This document shows positions 1 through 12,300 of a stretch of DNA of 64,000 bases, piece after piece. The stretch comes from Musa acuminata AAA Group (taxonomy: Eukaryota > Streptophyta > Magnoliopsida > Zingiberales > Musaceae). Each line of letters begins with the position of its first letter. Positions within the stretch are counted from its first letter, which is position 1. Where the stretch lies: contig NC_088338.1 of assembly GCF_036884655.1 (NCBI RefSeq), forward strand, positions 124,001-188,000. Reading direction: 5' to 3'. The notes beneath the pieces are model-generated. The model searched no databases. It saw nothing but the letters and a program-made list of their open reading frames with translations, and was not told where the DNA came from. A program made the position numbers and the translations under genes.

Positions 1-1106
1 TTAATGTATATCTTTTAAAGGGTTACTAAGCTCAAAATCATGTTTTAAATGGTTAACCATCTCTCTATTATGTCTTTTAGCTACTGGTATTTTGTGTTCC
101 TCTTAAAGCATCATGGTTATGTGCTAACCACATTTGATTTTCTAGACTAGTCCTACAACTGTGTCTGAATAGTCAACCAATGACAATTTACCAGCACACG
201 AGATTCATGTATGAAGGTAAGTTAGGGCATTCCTTTACCTGGTGGATGGAGCAGCCTTGCGTAAAATCCATTTTATATTAGTGAAAAGAGTTGAATGCCT
301 CATGGTTCCCTGCATTTGTTGTTGCTTTGTTTCGCACTAACGATATTAAGTGTTGCTTATAGAAAAATTTAGCTAGGTTAGGTTTTTGATGGATCAGACA
401 AATTGGTTCTTGCCCTTATCAAATCTGGTGTCTTAATGAAGAAATTATTTATCATTAGTTCAGGGGAAAAATCAAGCTATACCATGTTACAAAGACATGC
501 TTTTTACTCAACAGCATAGTTTTGTTCTGTGAAACCAGCTGCCATACTTTGCTGATAGACTTTGTTAATTTTTTCTCAGTTCAAATGTCTTTGAATGGAA
601 TCTTGCTGTATAATTTCTTCTGTTAACTTGAAATAAGCAAATTTATGTGAGTTTTGGTGCCTACGATTAGACAACAATTTTTGGATTGCTGGAATTCAAA
701 TGTTGGACATTTGTAGCACTTCAGGCTTTCAACAGCTAAGATTTATGTTACAAGAATAACCACAATCATGTCATGATGTTAATCATCTACTCATTGCACA
801 CGTATTGCATTCTTTTTTTGCTTTTTGGTGATATTGTGGTTCTGATTCATGCGTAATTATCATAGTGGTTATATCATTAGCTTGGAGAATGTTTGGTGTT
901 GTGGCATGAATTCCAGAGACTCTTCCCCTGTTTGATCTTGCTTGGGTTCTTAGTAAGCTTTTTCATCATGACTTACTCTAATTAGGACCTGGACTTCCTT
1001 ATACATCAGATTGCTGGACATTAATCTAAGTGCCATTCTCTAAATGACTTTTGTAATTATACTACAGGGATAATTGGGACTGAAGATTTTTATCATCCAT
1101 TTGCAG
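1..1106 (+). other. Intron of the LPP gene (5' end off window)
   Basis: AT-rich, T-rich sequence with stop codons in all frames and no recognisable PAP2 coding segment. It ends in a TTTGCAG acceptor at 1106. No repeat edges are visible. It is interpreted as the intron before the third-last LPP exon by exclusion. Confidence 0.6.
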
Positions 1107-2331
1107 GGTCTTTTGCGGGTCTAGGTTTCTTAGCATGGTATCTAGCAGGGAAAATCCAGGCTTTTGATCGTAGGGGCCATGTCGCAAAGCTATGCATTGT
1201 ATTTCTTCCTCTACTTTGTGCATCCCTTGTGGCAATTTCTCGCGTCGACGATTACTGGCACCATTGGCAAGATGTCTTTGCAGGAGGTTTTCTAGGTTTG
1301 TGCAGAATCAAATCAAGTTTTCAAGCTTAATCTGTCTCAATATTACTGAGTAATTGTGTTTCCTTGCAACCTATTTTTTGATATCTGCAGGATTGGTAGT
1401 CAGTTCATTTTGTTATCTGCAATTCTTTCCACCCCCTTATCATCTAGACGGTATGCACCCTTCCCTATTTATGTAGGTGTATGTCTCTGGTACTTATGTT
1501 CTCTTTTCTGTGTTTGGTTTCTCGTGGGAAGCATTGTTTGTGCATTTTTTCATGTAGAACAGAATGTATTTCTCATCTCATCCAGTCGTTTATCTATACA
1601 TATTTTGTTAAGCATATATTTCTCTTGTTAAACCGATTAAATTTCTAGGTCTTATCAAAAAGAGAACCGAGAAAAGAGGTTTTAGCATTCAAAGCAAACT
1701 AAAATGTGCCAAATTAGCTCGGCGACAACAGGCAAATACCACAAATGTAAAAGTTATTAGTGGCTCCTCTATCATCTCAACCTTGCCATGCTAATAAGGA
1801 TCAGTTATATATAGAACGAGCATTTACATGCCTGTTATTGTTATTTTCCAGCCGAAAAAAATGGGCTTCTACGTGGCTCACTTCATGGAGGCAGTACAAC
1901 TATCACAAATTGTTCACCAACTATTATTTATCTATGTTGTTACTAATTGGCATGAATGTTACGTCCCTGTTATCAAGAAAATATATATTGAAATCAAAAT
2001 TTTGCATCTTTTCACAGGGAAAGCAATATATGTTGATCAACAGTATGTGAAATAAGACATTCTCTCAAGATTCTTGTGCCATATAATTTCTGTCACTGAA
2101 TTCTTATCAAGTCTCACCATTGTGGTTCTTCCAGGTTGGTTGCCCCATGCATCCTTGCACACGATGGCTGATACTAGAAACGAGGTTCAGCTGCAGTCGA
2201 CTACGAATTCTCTTCAGTCAAGGCCATCGGTGATTGACACTGTTTATGTTGCATCCGAGGGTCAGAATGGAATCCACATGAGAGACACAAGCGCAATTAT
2301 GGACTCAATGGAAGCCGGTTGGAGGCATTGA
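1107..2331 (+). CDS. LPP: Lipid phosphate phosphatase (PAP2 family), 3' part
   Basis: Last three exons of an LPP gene whose 5' part lies left of the window: 1107-1295, 1391-1450 and 2135-2331 (TGA). They encode about 147 residues in one consistent frame. LPPs are integral membrane enzymes that dephosphorylate phosphatidic acid, diacylglycerol pyrophosphate and related lipids. The first exon shows the third phosphatase motif as [12 protein letters not shown] (SR-x5-H-x3-D type), flanked by hydrophobic helices ([13 protein letters not shown] before, [17 protein letters not shown] within, then [19 protein letters not shown]). The last exon is a hydrophilic tail with no catalytic motif, as in plant LPPs. 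The first exon starts in phase 1, apparently completing the Trp codon of the preceding SGHTSW motif, which is not in the window. I could not find that exon in 1-1106, so the intron is longer than 1.1 kb. Confidence 0.9.
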
Positions 2332-3359
2332 TTTCCAGTACATCATCTCCTCTTCACAAACTGAGTTCTTATCTGCTGTACATTGCTGTGTAAAATTTAT
2401 TCTTCTTCTTCTTTTTCCCACTTATGTCTGGTCTGCACTCTGATACATCATATTTGACATCATGTCATGATATACTGCTACTCGTTTTTCTACTCTGGTG
2501 ATTGAATGCTGAAACATTAGAAGCACTGTTCTACAGTAGAGGACTGTAAATCCTGAAGAATTAGGATCCACATGGATTCATAGTTCTTTAAATCTGAGGC
2601 CTTGATGGCATTCAAGAACCATAGCTACTCTACCAGTAGACAAACTGAGACCATGGGAGACTGATTGAAAACTCAGTGATGCTCATGTTTCTCCGAACCA
2701 AGTCATAACCTCATCTCTTGAACTAGGAAAGATTCTTGAGCTATCAAGAGCTGGTGATTTGTCATGGCAAGATAAGATTACTTGCTGCCAGTGGGTATGA
2801 ATGGATTGGCCACTGTTTCATGCGTTCTGAAGCCACCTAAGAGTGGTGTGGCATCCAAAACATACCATGAAACAGAGGCTCTTTACGGTGTTCTTGCGAA
2901 CCAAGGATGGATAGGAAAAAGCAACGATGCATGTGGAACAATGGAACCGAATCACAGAAGGTCGCTGTTTGTTCGTCACTCGATACGACATCCTGTTCTT
3001 GCAGCGATCTGTGAATGGGAACAGAGACGAGGGGTGATGATGGAGTTGAGCGCGGAGGGTGAGCTAATCTGCGTCCATCTCGCTTTGAGATCCACGAACG
3101 CCCACTTGATTGATGATGGGGTTCGGGTTCCCTGTTCGATCCCACGCCGGTCACCATGCCACGTATCAGACCAGGGAATGGAAATCCTGCCCCCTCACAA
3201 CCAGATGGGGCCCGCGATGGTGTTAACGCGGCGGTGTTTAATGGCACGAGAAATTTGAACCTTGTTTGAGTACGGACAAGAACTGTTACGCAGATTTCCT
3301 CAGGCTGATGATTCCTTGCCATCATCGGTGCACGAATCAAAACCAGTCAACTTCTCGTC
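2332..3359. other. LPP 3' UTR and intergenic/promoter region of AARE
   Basis: 1.0 kb between two genes on the same strand. The first few hundred bases are T-rich, as expected of the LPP 3' UTR. Two overlapping open frames on opposite strands (2782-3258 plus, 2837-3340 minus) match nothing I recognise and look like chance frames in promoter DNA. No clear TATA box is seen before the AARE start. Confidence 0.5.
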
Positions 3360-6300
3360 ATGGCCAGCATCCACACTGCCGCTACTAATCTCATTTCCTC
3401 TCCCCTCCTCCATCGCTGCCTCCTCCTTCGCTCCGCCTCTTTCTTGTCGTCGGCCGCTCCAAAACCCTTCTCTTTCTCCACCACCCGGTAATTTCTCTCT
3501 CTCTCTCTCTCAGATCGGCTACTCCTATCTTCGAATCCTACTCTTTGTTTCTTTTCTTGTTATCAGTATTCGCTGATTTGGTTTCTGTTGTCCCTCTTTC
3601 TTGGTCAGGCGGAACTCGTCTGCGTCTTCGGCCATGCAAGCGCCGGATTCCGTCTCCGCCAAAGAAATGCCGCCGAACGGAATCGACCCCACGACCGCGG
3701 AAGAATACGCCTCGCAGTCCAAATTGCTCCAAGAATTCGTCAACCTCCCCATCATCGACAAGGCTTGGATCTTCAAGTCCGACACTGGTTCGATCGGACC
3801 TTTCTTTTCGTTGTGATGCATTCGGTGGTGGCACTGGCGGGTCCTTGATGTTTGTCCCTTTTCGTCTTTCCCTTTGTAAGCGCAGCAAACACCTCGTGGG
3901 CCATGTTTTTGGTCAGGCAAGCAGATCTTCTGGCCAACAAGAAGAGGACGATGACATTGTCTTCTCGTATCTCGAAGGCTAGCAAAGATTCTGTCGATTT
4001 CCAGTGGTCTACCTTTCCAGTCGAGATGAGCGGCGCGGCCACGGTGGTTCCATCACCGTCGGGTTCTAGGCTTCTCGTGGTTCGTAATAAGGAGAACGAT
4101 TCGCCTACGGTGCTCGAAATTTGGGGGTCGGCGATGTTGGAGAAGGAAATTCACATTCCCCAGTCGGTGCATGGATCAATATATACCGATGGATGGTAAG
4201 GGAGAATAGTTTTCTGGCTACCATATATTTGATACTCTGTCTGTCTGATCAATGTGATAAAATTATATGCCCTTTATGTTATATATGTAGATATATGCTC
4301 TATTTTATATTGGTTCTTATGTAGGTTTGAGGGAATTTCATGGAACCATGACGAGTCAATGATTGCATATGTCGCTGAAGAACCCCCTCAAGCAAAACCT
4401 GTCTTTGATTATTTAGGCTTCAAGAAAGAAGATTCGGCTGAGAAAGATTGTAATAGCTGGAAAGGACAAGGAGACTGGGAAGAAGACTGGGGTGAAACGT
4501 ATTCTAAGAAAAGGAAGCCTTCACTTTTTGTTGTCAGCATTAATAGGTCTGAGATCCTGAATTTAATTGTGTAGGAAAGGATATAGCTGCAAACTAACAA
4601 TCTCGTTTTTCATATGGTACAGCGGAGAAGTGCGAGCTGTCAAGGGCATTCCTTGCTCCTTAAGCGTGGGGCAAGTTGTTTGGGCCCCACCTTCTAAGGG
4701 GAGTGATTCATTGTTGGTATTCGTTGGGTGGTCAGCAGAAAATGGTCTGCAGAATTCTCCCAGAAAGCTTGGTATTAAATATTGTTACAATAGGCCATGC
4801 GCATTGTATGCAATTGTGGATCCATTTCGCCAGCCCAGTACTAATAAAGTGTCACATGAGTGAGTGTGCAGTTCTATTCCAACCAAATAATCCTTTTCTT
4901 AGATCGGTAGAAGTTGATGTTCTCTTTTAGTTTATATTTGCTGTTTTAGTTGTTATAGCTTCTGGTGCCTAACCTTCATTCATCAGGGGCGAAATGGATG
5001 ACCATGCAACTGCAGACAATTTGACTCATGGCTTTAGTAGTGCATTCTTTCCTCGGTTCAGGTAATATATTTTGCTTCCCTTAATTTATTTGGTCTTTGG
5101 AATCATGTTTTTCTTTCTGTAAAAGAACAGAAAGGGCATGCAAGTAACTGGTGTTGTGATTATTGTAGGTTCTGCTGGGCATAATTTGTGTTTTAAATTT
5201 TTATAAATAACGAAAGCATTCATTTAGTTTTTAGTGTTCTTTTTCTAGAAACTTGTTTGTTGCTAGAACTTTTAACTTATTGGGAGATCCAACATTGAAC
5301 GATTTCAAGGACCCTTGATGATCATGAGGCAAAATTGGGTGTCAAGTGGCAGGTTGCTTTTGAAGCCAGTTGAATTAAGAAGCTTTTACTTCATAAAATA
5401 TTAGGCATAATGGATGCACTTAAAAGAAAGGGAAAGAAAGAAGAAACATAAAATTGAATATATCCAGCATGTTCTCTACATTGGTTACTGAAGCTTGTAG
5501 CACAAAGTTCTGTTTTGGTGTTTGATTTACTTTGAATATCCTGACAATCCTAACAAGTAGTTTGTCATGATTTTTTGGTCTACTTCCTTAACTGACCATG
5601 CTCTTTTAAAATAGAAGTATAGGGGTATCCCAAATCCGTAAGTTCTTCTCCATAGATCACCATTAATTGGACATTTGTCTACCGCAAGTTTCTCATGCTC
5701 TTCTTTGCCTTGAGCAAAAGTTTCTTGAGCTCTTTGCATTTATTCAGAGTGCACTTGTTATTGTTTCCTTGACTGCTGCCAATTTTGCAAATTCCGATCC
5801 TACACAAGAAACATCCAAGTTGAACATCTGGGTTCTGTCTTTTGTTTCCTATGTCTCTCGAACTTTTCAGTCTTCTGCTTGGACTTCTTTGTTCCTGGAT
5901 CTGATAGGATCCTAAACTTTTACTGTCACCACAAGCGATTTTGTTAAATGGGAATTCTATCACTCAATGCTCATTAATGTAAAAAATTTAGCAGCTATAT
6001 TTTTGCTCTTCCATATTATATTGCACAATCCTGGTTCTTGTTAGTCATTTCCCATTGTATGTTTTGTCGATTAGAGTGTATATTATTAAATTGTTTGTAG
6101 AAAAGTTAAGATTTGAGTAGATTCCAATTGTAGGAGATCTAGGAGAAGTCTCTTTTACAAGAAAGGATCATAAAGATTCAATGGTACGGTACGGTACGGT
6201 ACCGGTATATCGAGTGGTACACCAGGGTTTACCGAGCGGTACACCAGGGTTTACCGAGCGGTACACCAGGGTGTACCGAGCATTGTAGTACTACTGCAGT

Positions 6301-9300
6301 GTAATACTATAGCACTGTAGCAGTACCGGACGGTACCATTCGGTACTGCATACCATGTTCAATGGTATTCTTGGTTTAATCTTATTCTTTTGGAAATAAG
6401 AATATTGATATAACCAAGGATTAAAATCTCGGTTTGGTACCAATACCAGTTGGAATCTAGACTGTTAGGGTACTAGTACTGTGAGTGTCAGTATGGTCGG
6501 TACCGGTTGGTACCAGCCGGACCACCATAACTAGAGTGGGAGGCCGGAGGGGAGTGTTGACCACTATGAGCTTGGGCAACTCCTCTCTACATGGTGCATA
6601 GTGCAGAAGTGGGGTACAAGGTGTTGCACATCATAACAGTGGATCATGGGCAGCATGTGAGGCGTTGCTTCAGGACGAGGATGACAGAGTGGAAGGAGCC
6701 ATGAACACTGGCAAGGATGAGGAAGTCATGGCAGAAGAGGCCAACAAAAGTAGGAGAGTGATGCAGGAGAGGATCGTGACTTAATGGAGCTGGAGGTTTC
6801 TGCGAGACCGAGAAAGAGGAAGTAGAGTCATGCAAGGTGAGCTGGAAGCCTGCGGGCAGTGGTGGATGAGGGGGAGGGTGGCCGACCAAGCATCGATACA
6901 TATGAGGAAGCCTATCAGTTTTAAATAACAAAAAACAGAATTGAGTTTACCAGTCAGCTATCGGACAGATGACTACCCAAGCTATATCAATCAGTACAAT
7001 CAGAATTTTAAAATTTTGGATATGACTATGATTAAGGACTGCCATACCAATTGACACATGTTGAGGGCAAAAAATTTAAAAAAATGCCAATATATAGTTA
7101 GGTTAAAATTTGGCCTACATCGCCAACACAAAGGCATGCTGATGAACATAACATGGAGTTATGCTGCACCAGAGAGTTATTAAAATTTAAAATGTCATCC
7201 TGCCATGGTATGACAATGCTTAACCATGGTAAGCACTCAGGAGTCATGAATGGTCAAAAACAAAAGGAAGAAAAAAAAGAGAGGATCAGACTTGTGCTAA
7301 CTCGATAACTGAGAGGGGGTTTGGTGCACTGTGCCAAGACAAGAACAATTAACAGGGACCCACATGGATGACACTAAATTATGTATCACATGTTCAGTAT
7401 GTATAGCTCATATTTTTTATCAATACCATTTTGTTCCATCATTTGGAGTGCATCATAAGTTACTCCTCTGTGGTACATTGGTTTAGATTCTTCACGTAAT
7501 TATTACTTTTGTATCCATATGAACTTTCATAAGCTGATTTAGTGCTTCATTGAACTGTGAAATCTCTAATGCAGTCCAGATGGAAAGTATCTGGTTTTCC
7601 TCTCTGCAAAGAGTGCTGTTGAAAGTGGAGCTCATGCTGCAACAGAATCACTTCATAGAATTGAATGGTCTGCTGACAGAAAGCTGGATCAATCCGTTAA
7701 TATTGTTCATGTGGTATGTTTTTGTTTTGATGTTTTGACTAGGAATATTTCGTCTTACTAATAAAAATGTGCATGTTAGAACCTAAACCATATCTTGGTC
7801 ACCATATAAGGTCACTTGTAAAAAGCAAACAATATAGTCTGTACATCTTGCAAGTATTAGATCTAAAGTACCTAAGCTAAAGTCATATGTTAGTGATTAC
7901 TCTATCATACATGCATTTTATTACAACAATAATCACAATATAATTATTGGATACTTCTCTTTTCCAGATACATCTTTTAACTCTTTAGGAATTTTTTGTT
8001 TTTAGTCAATGAAAATCACATGCATCTTTTTTCTTTTATCGTTAATTGTCTCAATGAATAAGTGTCTATTATGACTGATCTTTTGAGTAGAAAATCAAAC
8101 TATTTCTCAAAAAATTTTGTTTTGTATCTGACTATTTTGATTGCCATTTCTTAAAGTTTTGTAGCATCACTCATTAAGTTGATTATTGAGTGATTGGATT
8201 GACTCTAAAATTTTCCTTATTCTTATATATCAATACCAATGGCTTCTCTATTCATCATATGCTTTTTCAATTTTTTGTTAAATAAACTTATTAAGTCCTA
8301 TTTTTTTAACTCTTCTAAACCTGACTATAGATATTATCAATTTTCACACAAACAATAACAAGCATAATTTCCTAATTATTAGGGTCTGATATATGATTTT
8401 TTTATTATTGAGCTCTATATAAGAGAATTTCTTTAGTTGAATCAAACATTTTCATATCTTGTTCAATAGTTTCTGGCAAAGCCTTCTTAGATCACCAACT
8501 GATTTCCTTCACAACTAATTCTAATTGTTTCACCTTGTCTAGCGACAACATCTATAAGTTTACTTCAAACATTTTCATACCATGTTAGATGATTTTTTCA
8601 CATTTTATCATCTATTAGAGCTATCCTTAATTATTCATGAATGAAAATATTCCTTTTCTTATATTTTTTAGTAACTTTACATATCCACATATCATCTTGG
8701 CTGCACAAACACCTCATAATGTCAGTCTCAAGCCCAAATAAAAGAATTGGGCAGATCATGTTAGGACACCAACAACGATTTTAAAATTGTGCTAGAATTC
8801 ATGAATATGGATTATCAAATAACATGGTTATCCATATTCTTATTCTCTTAACAACTTCCTTTACCACATGAATTTACTTGCGAAAAGTACATAATCCTTA
8901 AACTTATCACTTATAGTTATTTATAAAATATTCATTAAATAATATATAAAGTTTATTTGTTCATCTTTCCTTAATCTATATTGTCAATAAGCATCTTTTG
9001 ATGTTCATTCACTATGCATCTAATATTACTTAAATATTACTCTGTCTTTCTCCAAGTTTGAAATTGTTGATTAAAAAATTATTAAAAAAATCCATGTACC
9101 ATAACCCACTAACTAGTGAAATTAAAATATGAATTTTGGATGGGATTTTGTATAAACTTTAGAAAACTTAATAGGTGATAGTGTAAATTGGTAAAGGTAC
9201 AATAACAACAACAAAGTCGTTAAGTCCTAATTATTTGAGTTCGGCTATATGCAAGGATTGAAATTTCGTATCGAATCGGTGTATCGAGTTTTTATATATA

Positions 9301-12300
9301 TAATATATATATTTATTTAGATGTACCGTTCGGTATACCTTGGCATACCACTCGATACTCCCATACCATACCATCGCCCGTAAAAATATCATTCGATATT
9401 TTTATATTTATAAAAATATAAAAATATATTTTTATATAAAAATATTAAAAAATAATATAAAAAATATAAAAAAGGAGGTGTATGCTTCTTCGGCGACATC
9501 ACCTCCTCCTCTTCTCCTCGTCACCTCAAACAAGGAGAAGAACACGAACTCCTTCATCTCCTCATCTATGGCGTTCGGCGAAGAAGGCGGTGAAGACGTC
9601 GAAGGCCGTAGACATCTCCGACCTTCGGCGAAGAATGCGGTGAAGAAGAAGCCGCTGAATCGCAGACAAGGCGGCGAAGGAGACCACCTCTTCCATTGCT
9701 CTAGCCGTCGTCTGGTCGTTTACTCCTGGATCGAGATCGTCGAGGGAGGGCGGCACCGGATCGGGACACGTCGATGTTCTCCCGATTCTCCCTCTTCTTC
9801 GAACGCTCTCTCTTTCTTCTTCTTTCTCCCTCTATGCTTCTTCTTCCCTCGCCGCAACCAAGCTGATACCGCCCGATACAACCCTGTATTGTCTAATACG
9901 AGGCTATATCAAGCGTTCCGCCCGGTACGGGCGATATCATTCGAAATTTAGAACCTTGGCTACATGGATCTTTTGCTGCCATTGGGATCTATAAAAAATC
10001 ATATGTTTAATTAAGTTTAGAGGTAAATTGGCAAAGATGCTAGCTTAAAGACTTTATATTGTCTTAAAAATGTTCTCTTCTTCAACTTGGTCTTTTAAAT
10101 ATATTAGCTATATCTAACAATAAATGCGACTTTTCCCTTTGCATGAACTAGAAACCATATTTGCTTGTCTGGTAAGGGAAAACCAAAATTTCTGGTTTGT
10201 CTAATTAAGAAAATGATAACTTACTTTTATGATAAACACTTCATAGGGTCTGAAAGGACATTGTGATGGGCAATTACACCTAATTCACTTCTATTAACAG
10301 GAGAATTCACTGCTTGCACCTATGTCCAATTATATAAGATTTAGCTTATTTGTTTTCTTGCTTATGTCAGTAGTTTGATGCAATTCTTGATTCAAATATT
10401 TTCAAATCATCATGTTTTTCAGGTCCCTGTTGTCATGTGCCCTGAGGATGGTTGTTTCCCTGGGCTTTATCAGTCAAATATCCTATCTAATCCATGGCTT
10501 TCTGATGGATGTACAATGATTGTTTCTTCCGTGTGGTGCAGCACCCAAGTAATACTTTCAGTAAATATTTTCAGGTACTTTGTATTCCATGTGTGTACCA
10601 CAAGTTAATGCTGTACTGATCCTGTATGTACTGCTAAAGAATATATATGTTCTACAGCTGCAAAGTTTCTCGTATCAGTCCTAATGAATCAAATTATTCA
10701 TGGGATGTTCTTGCGCTGGACGGAGATGATATTCTTGCTGGTAAAGTCATTTGGGTTTTATGAATTGAAAAGATGGTAAACTCAATATCAATTTACATGT
10801 ATATTTTTTGTTGCTATTACCAAGTGTGCAGCAGTCCTGTTGACCCTCCACAAATCAAATACGGATATCATACTCAGCAAGTGGACCAGTTAATTACATG
10901 GAATTGGTTAGATGTTTCTAGCCCAACTTTAAAATATTCTGATAAGGTTCTCTGTATATTTAGTACATTTTCACTTTTGTGGCATCAGATTATTCTCATC
11001 GAATGTAATGAAGATTCTGTTTCTCTTGTTCCACAGGTGAGATCTTTGCTATCATTTCATAAATTTAGTTTATTGAAGATTCCAGTTAGTGATCTTTCTG
11101 AAGAACTTCCTAAAGGTAATATAGCACTACCTTATATTTATCATTTTTCTATAACTTTACACCTCCCTGATATATGATTAGCTGGATTTAAGCTCTGCAT
11201 CATTTCTTGCATTGATTTTGCTTGATGGTAAATCAAGTGTACCAACTCGTATATACCACTGGTGGTGCCTCTTAGTACATGGGTGGAAATGTGGATGCAG
11301 TTAAAAGTTTTGCTTTGTTTTTTGTGTCATACCGCTTTAATTGATTGAACCAGTCTAACAGTTTAACTAAAAGGGAAATTGGCATCTATAAAGACTTTTT
11401 GGGCCAGCTAAGGCTTGAAAAGATCAGCAGCTTGTCTATCTGTCAGCACTATGAAATATTCAGTTGCATTGATGTATGAGGTAGAGTTCTCAATTTCGAT
11501 GTATACTGCCCGGTACAAGTGGTACATACTGGTCCAAGAGGATACCAGTATGCAGACCGCCCTCTACCAGGCGGTACCAGTGTTTTGACCTCGTATCGAA
11601 CAATAAGAGGTCTGTACCGAGCGGTAATGGTCGAAATCTGATTGTTACCGAGGCGTACCGGTTAGTACGCCCTAGATTTCGACCTTTACCAAGGTGTATT
11701 GGTCAGTACACCCCGGATTTCGATCATTACCAAGGTCTACCGATTAGTACACCCTGGTATTTTAGGACTGTTACCTCCATGTATTTTTGGAGGTTTTTCA
11801 ACTCTTTTTGGGTATCTCGTCGGTACGTCCCGACATACCATTGGTATGTCTCAGTATGTACTGTACCGAGCAAGGCTTGGTACACTGGTACGGACTGAAA
11901 TTGAGAACCTTGGTATGAGGTTCCTATGTCGGGCTGATTGTCAGCACTCAACACTATGAAATCTTGGGTCTGCATTAATGTATGAAAGATTCTCTGCAAC
12001 TTACTAAGTTCAAATTTGCAGTACTATTATGATCAGAGACCAATAACTATTTAACTATTGTTTATCTTTTGATCATTTGTAAAGTTGCACTCATGACCTA
12101 ATGTGAAAAATTAGCATGAATGCTAATTGTTGTTTTTAGCTCATATATTTCTCAAATTAGTCCTTGTTCCTTCAGATGGGGTTTTCAATATTTGCTAGAT
12201 ATTTTTCCCTTTCAATGGTGTGAGCACATTCTTTTTGTCTAGCAATTCTATTTTATGGTCCTTCTAACTTTTAAGTTAATAAATCACTTGTTTAGATTTT

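Noticed and set aside
2782..3340. Two overlapping open frames on opposite strands (158 and 167 codons)
   Set aside because: No recognisable domain, and they lie in the short intergenic promoter space of AARE; probably chance frames.
9562..9756. Minus-strand frame inside the 9252 element as a real gene
   Set aside because: It lies entirely in a transposon, opposite a longer frame, with no recognised domain.
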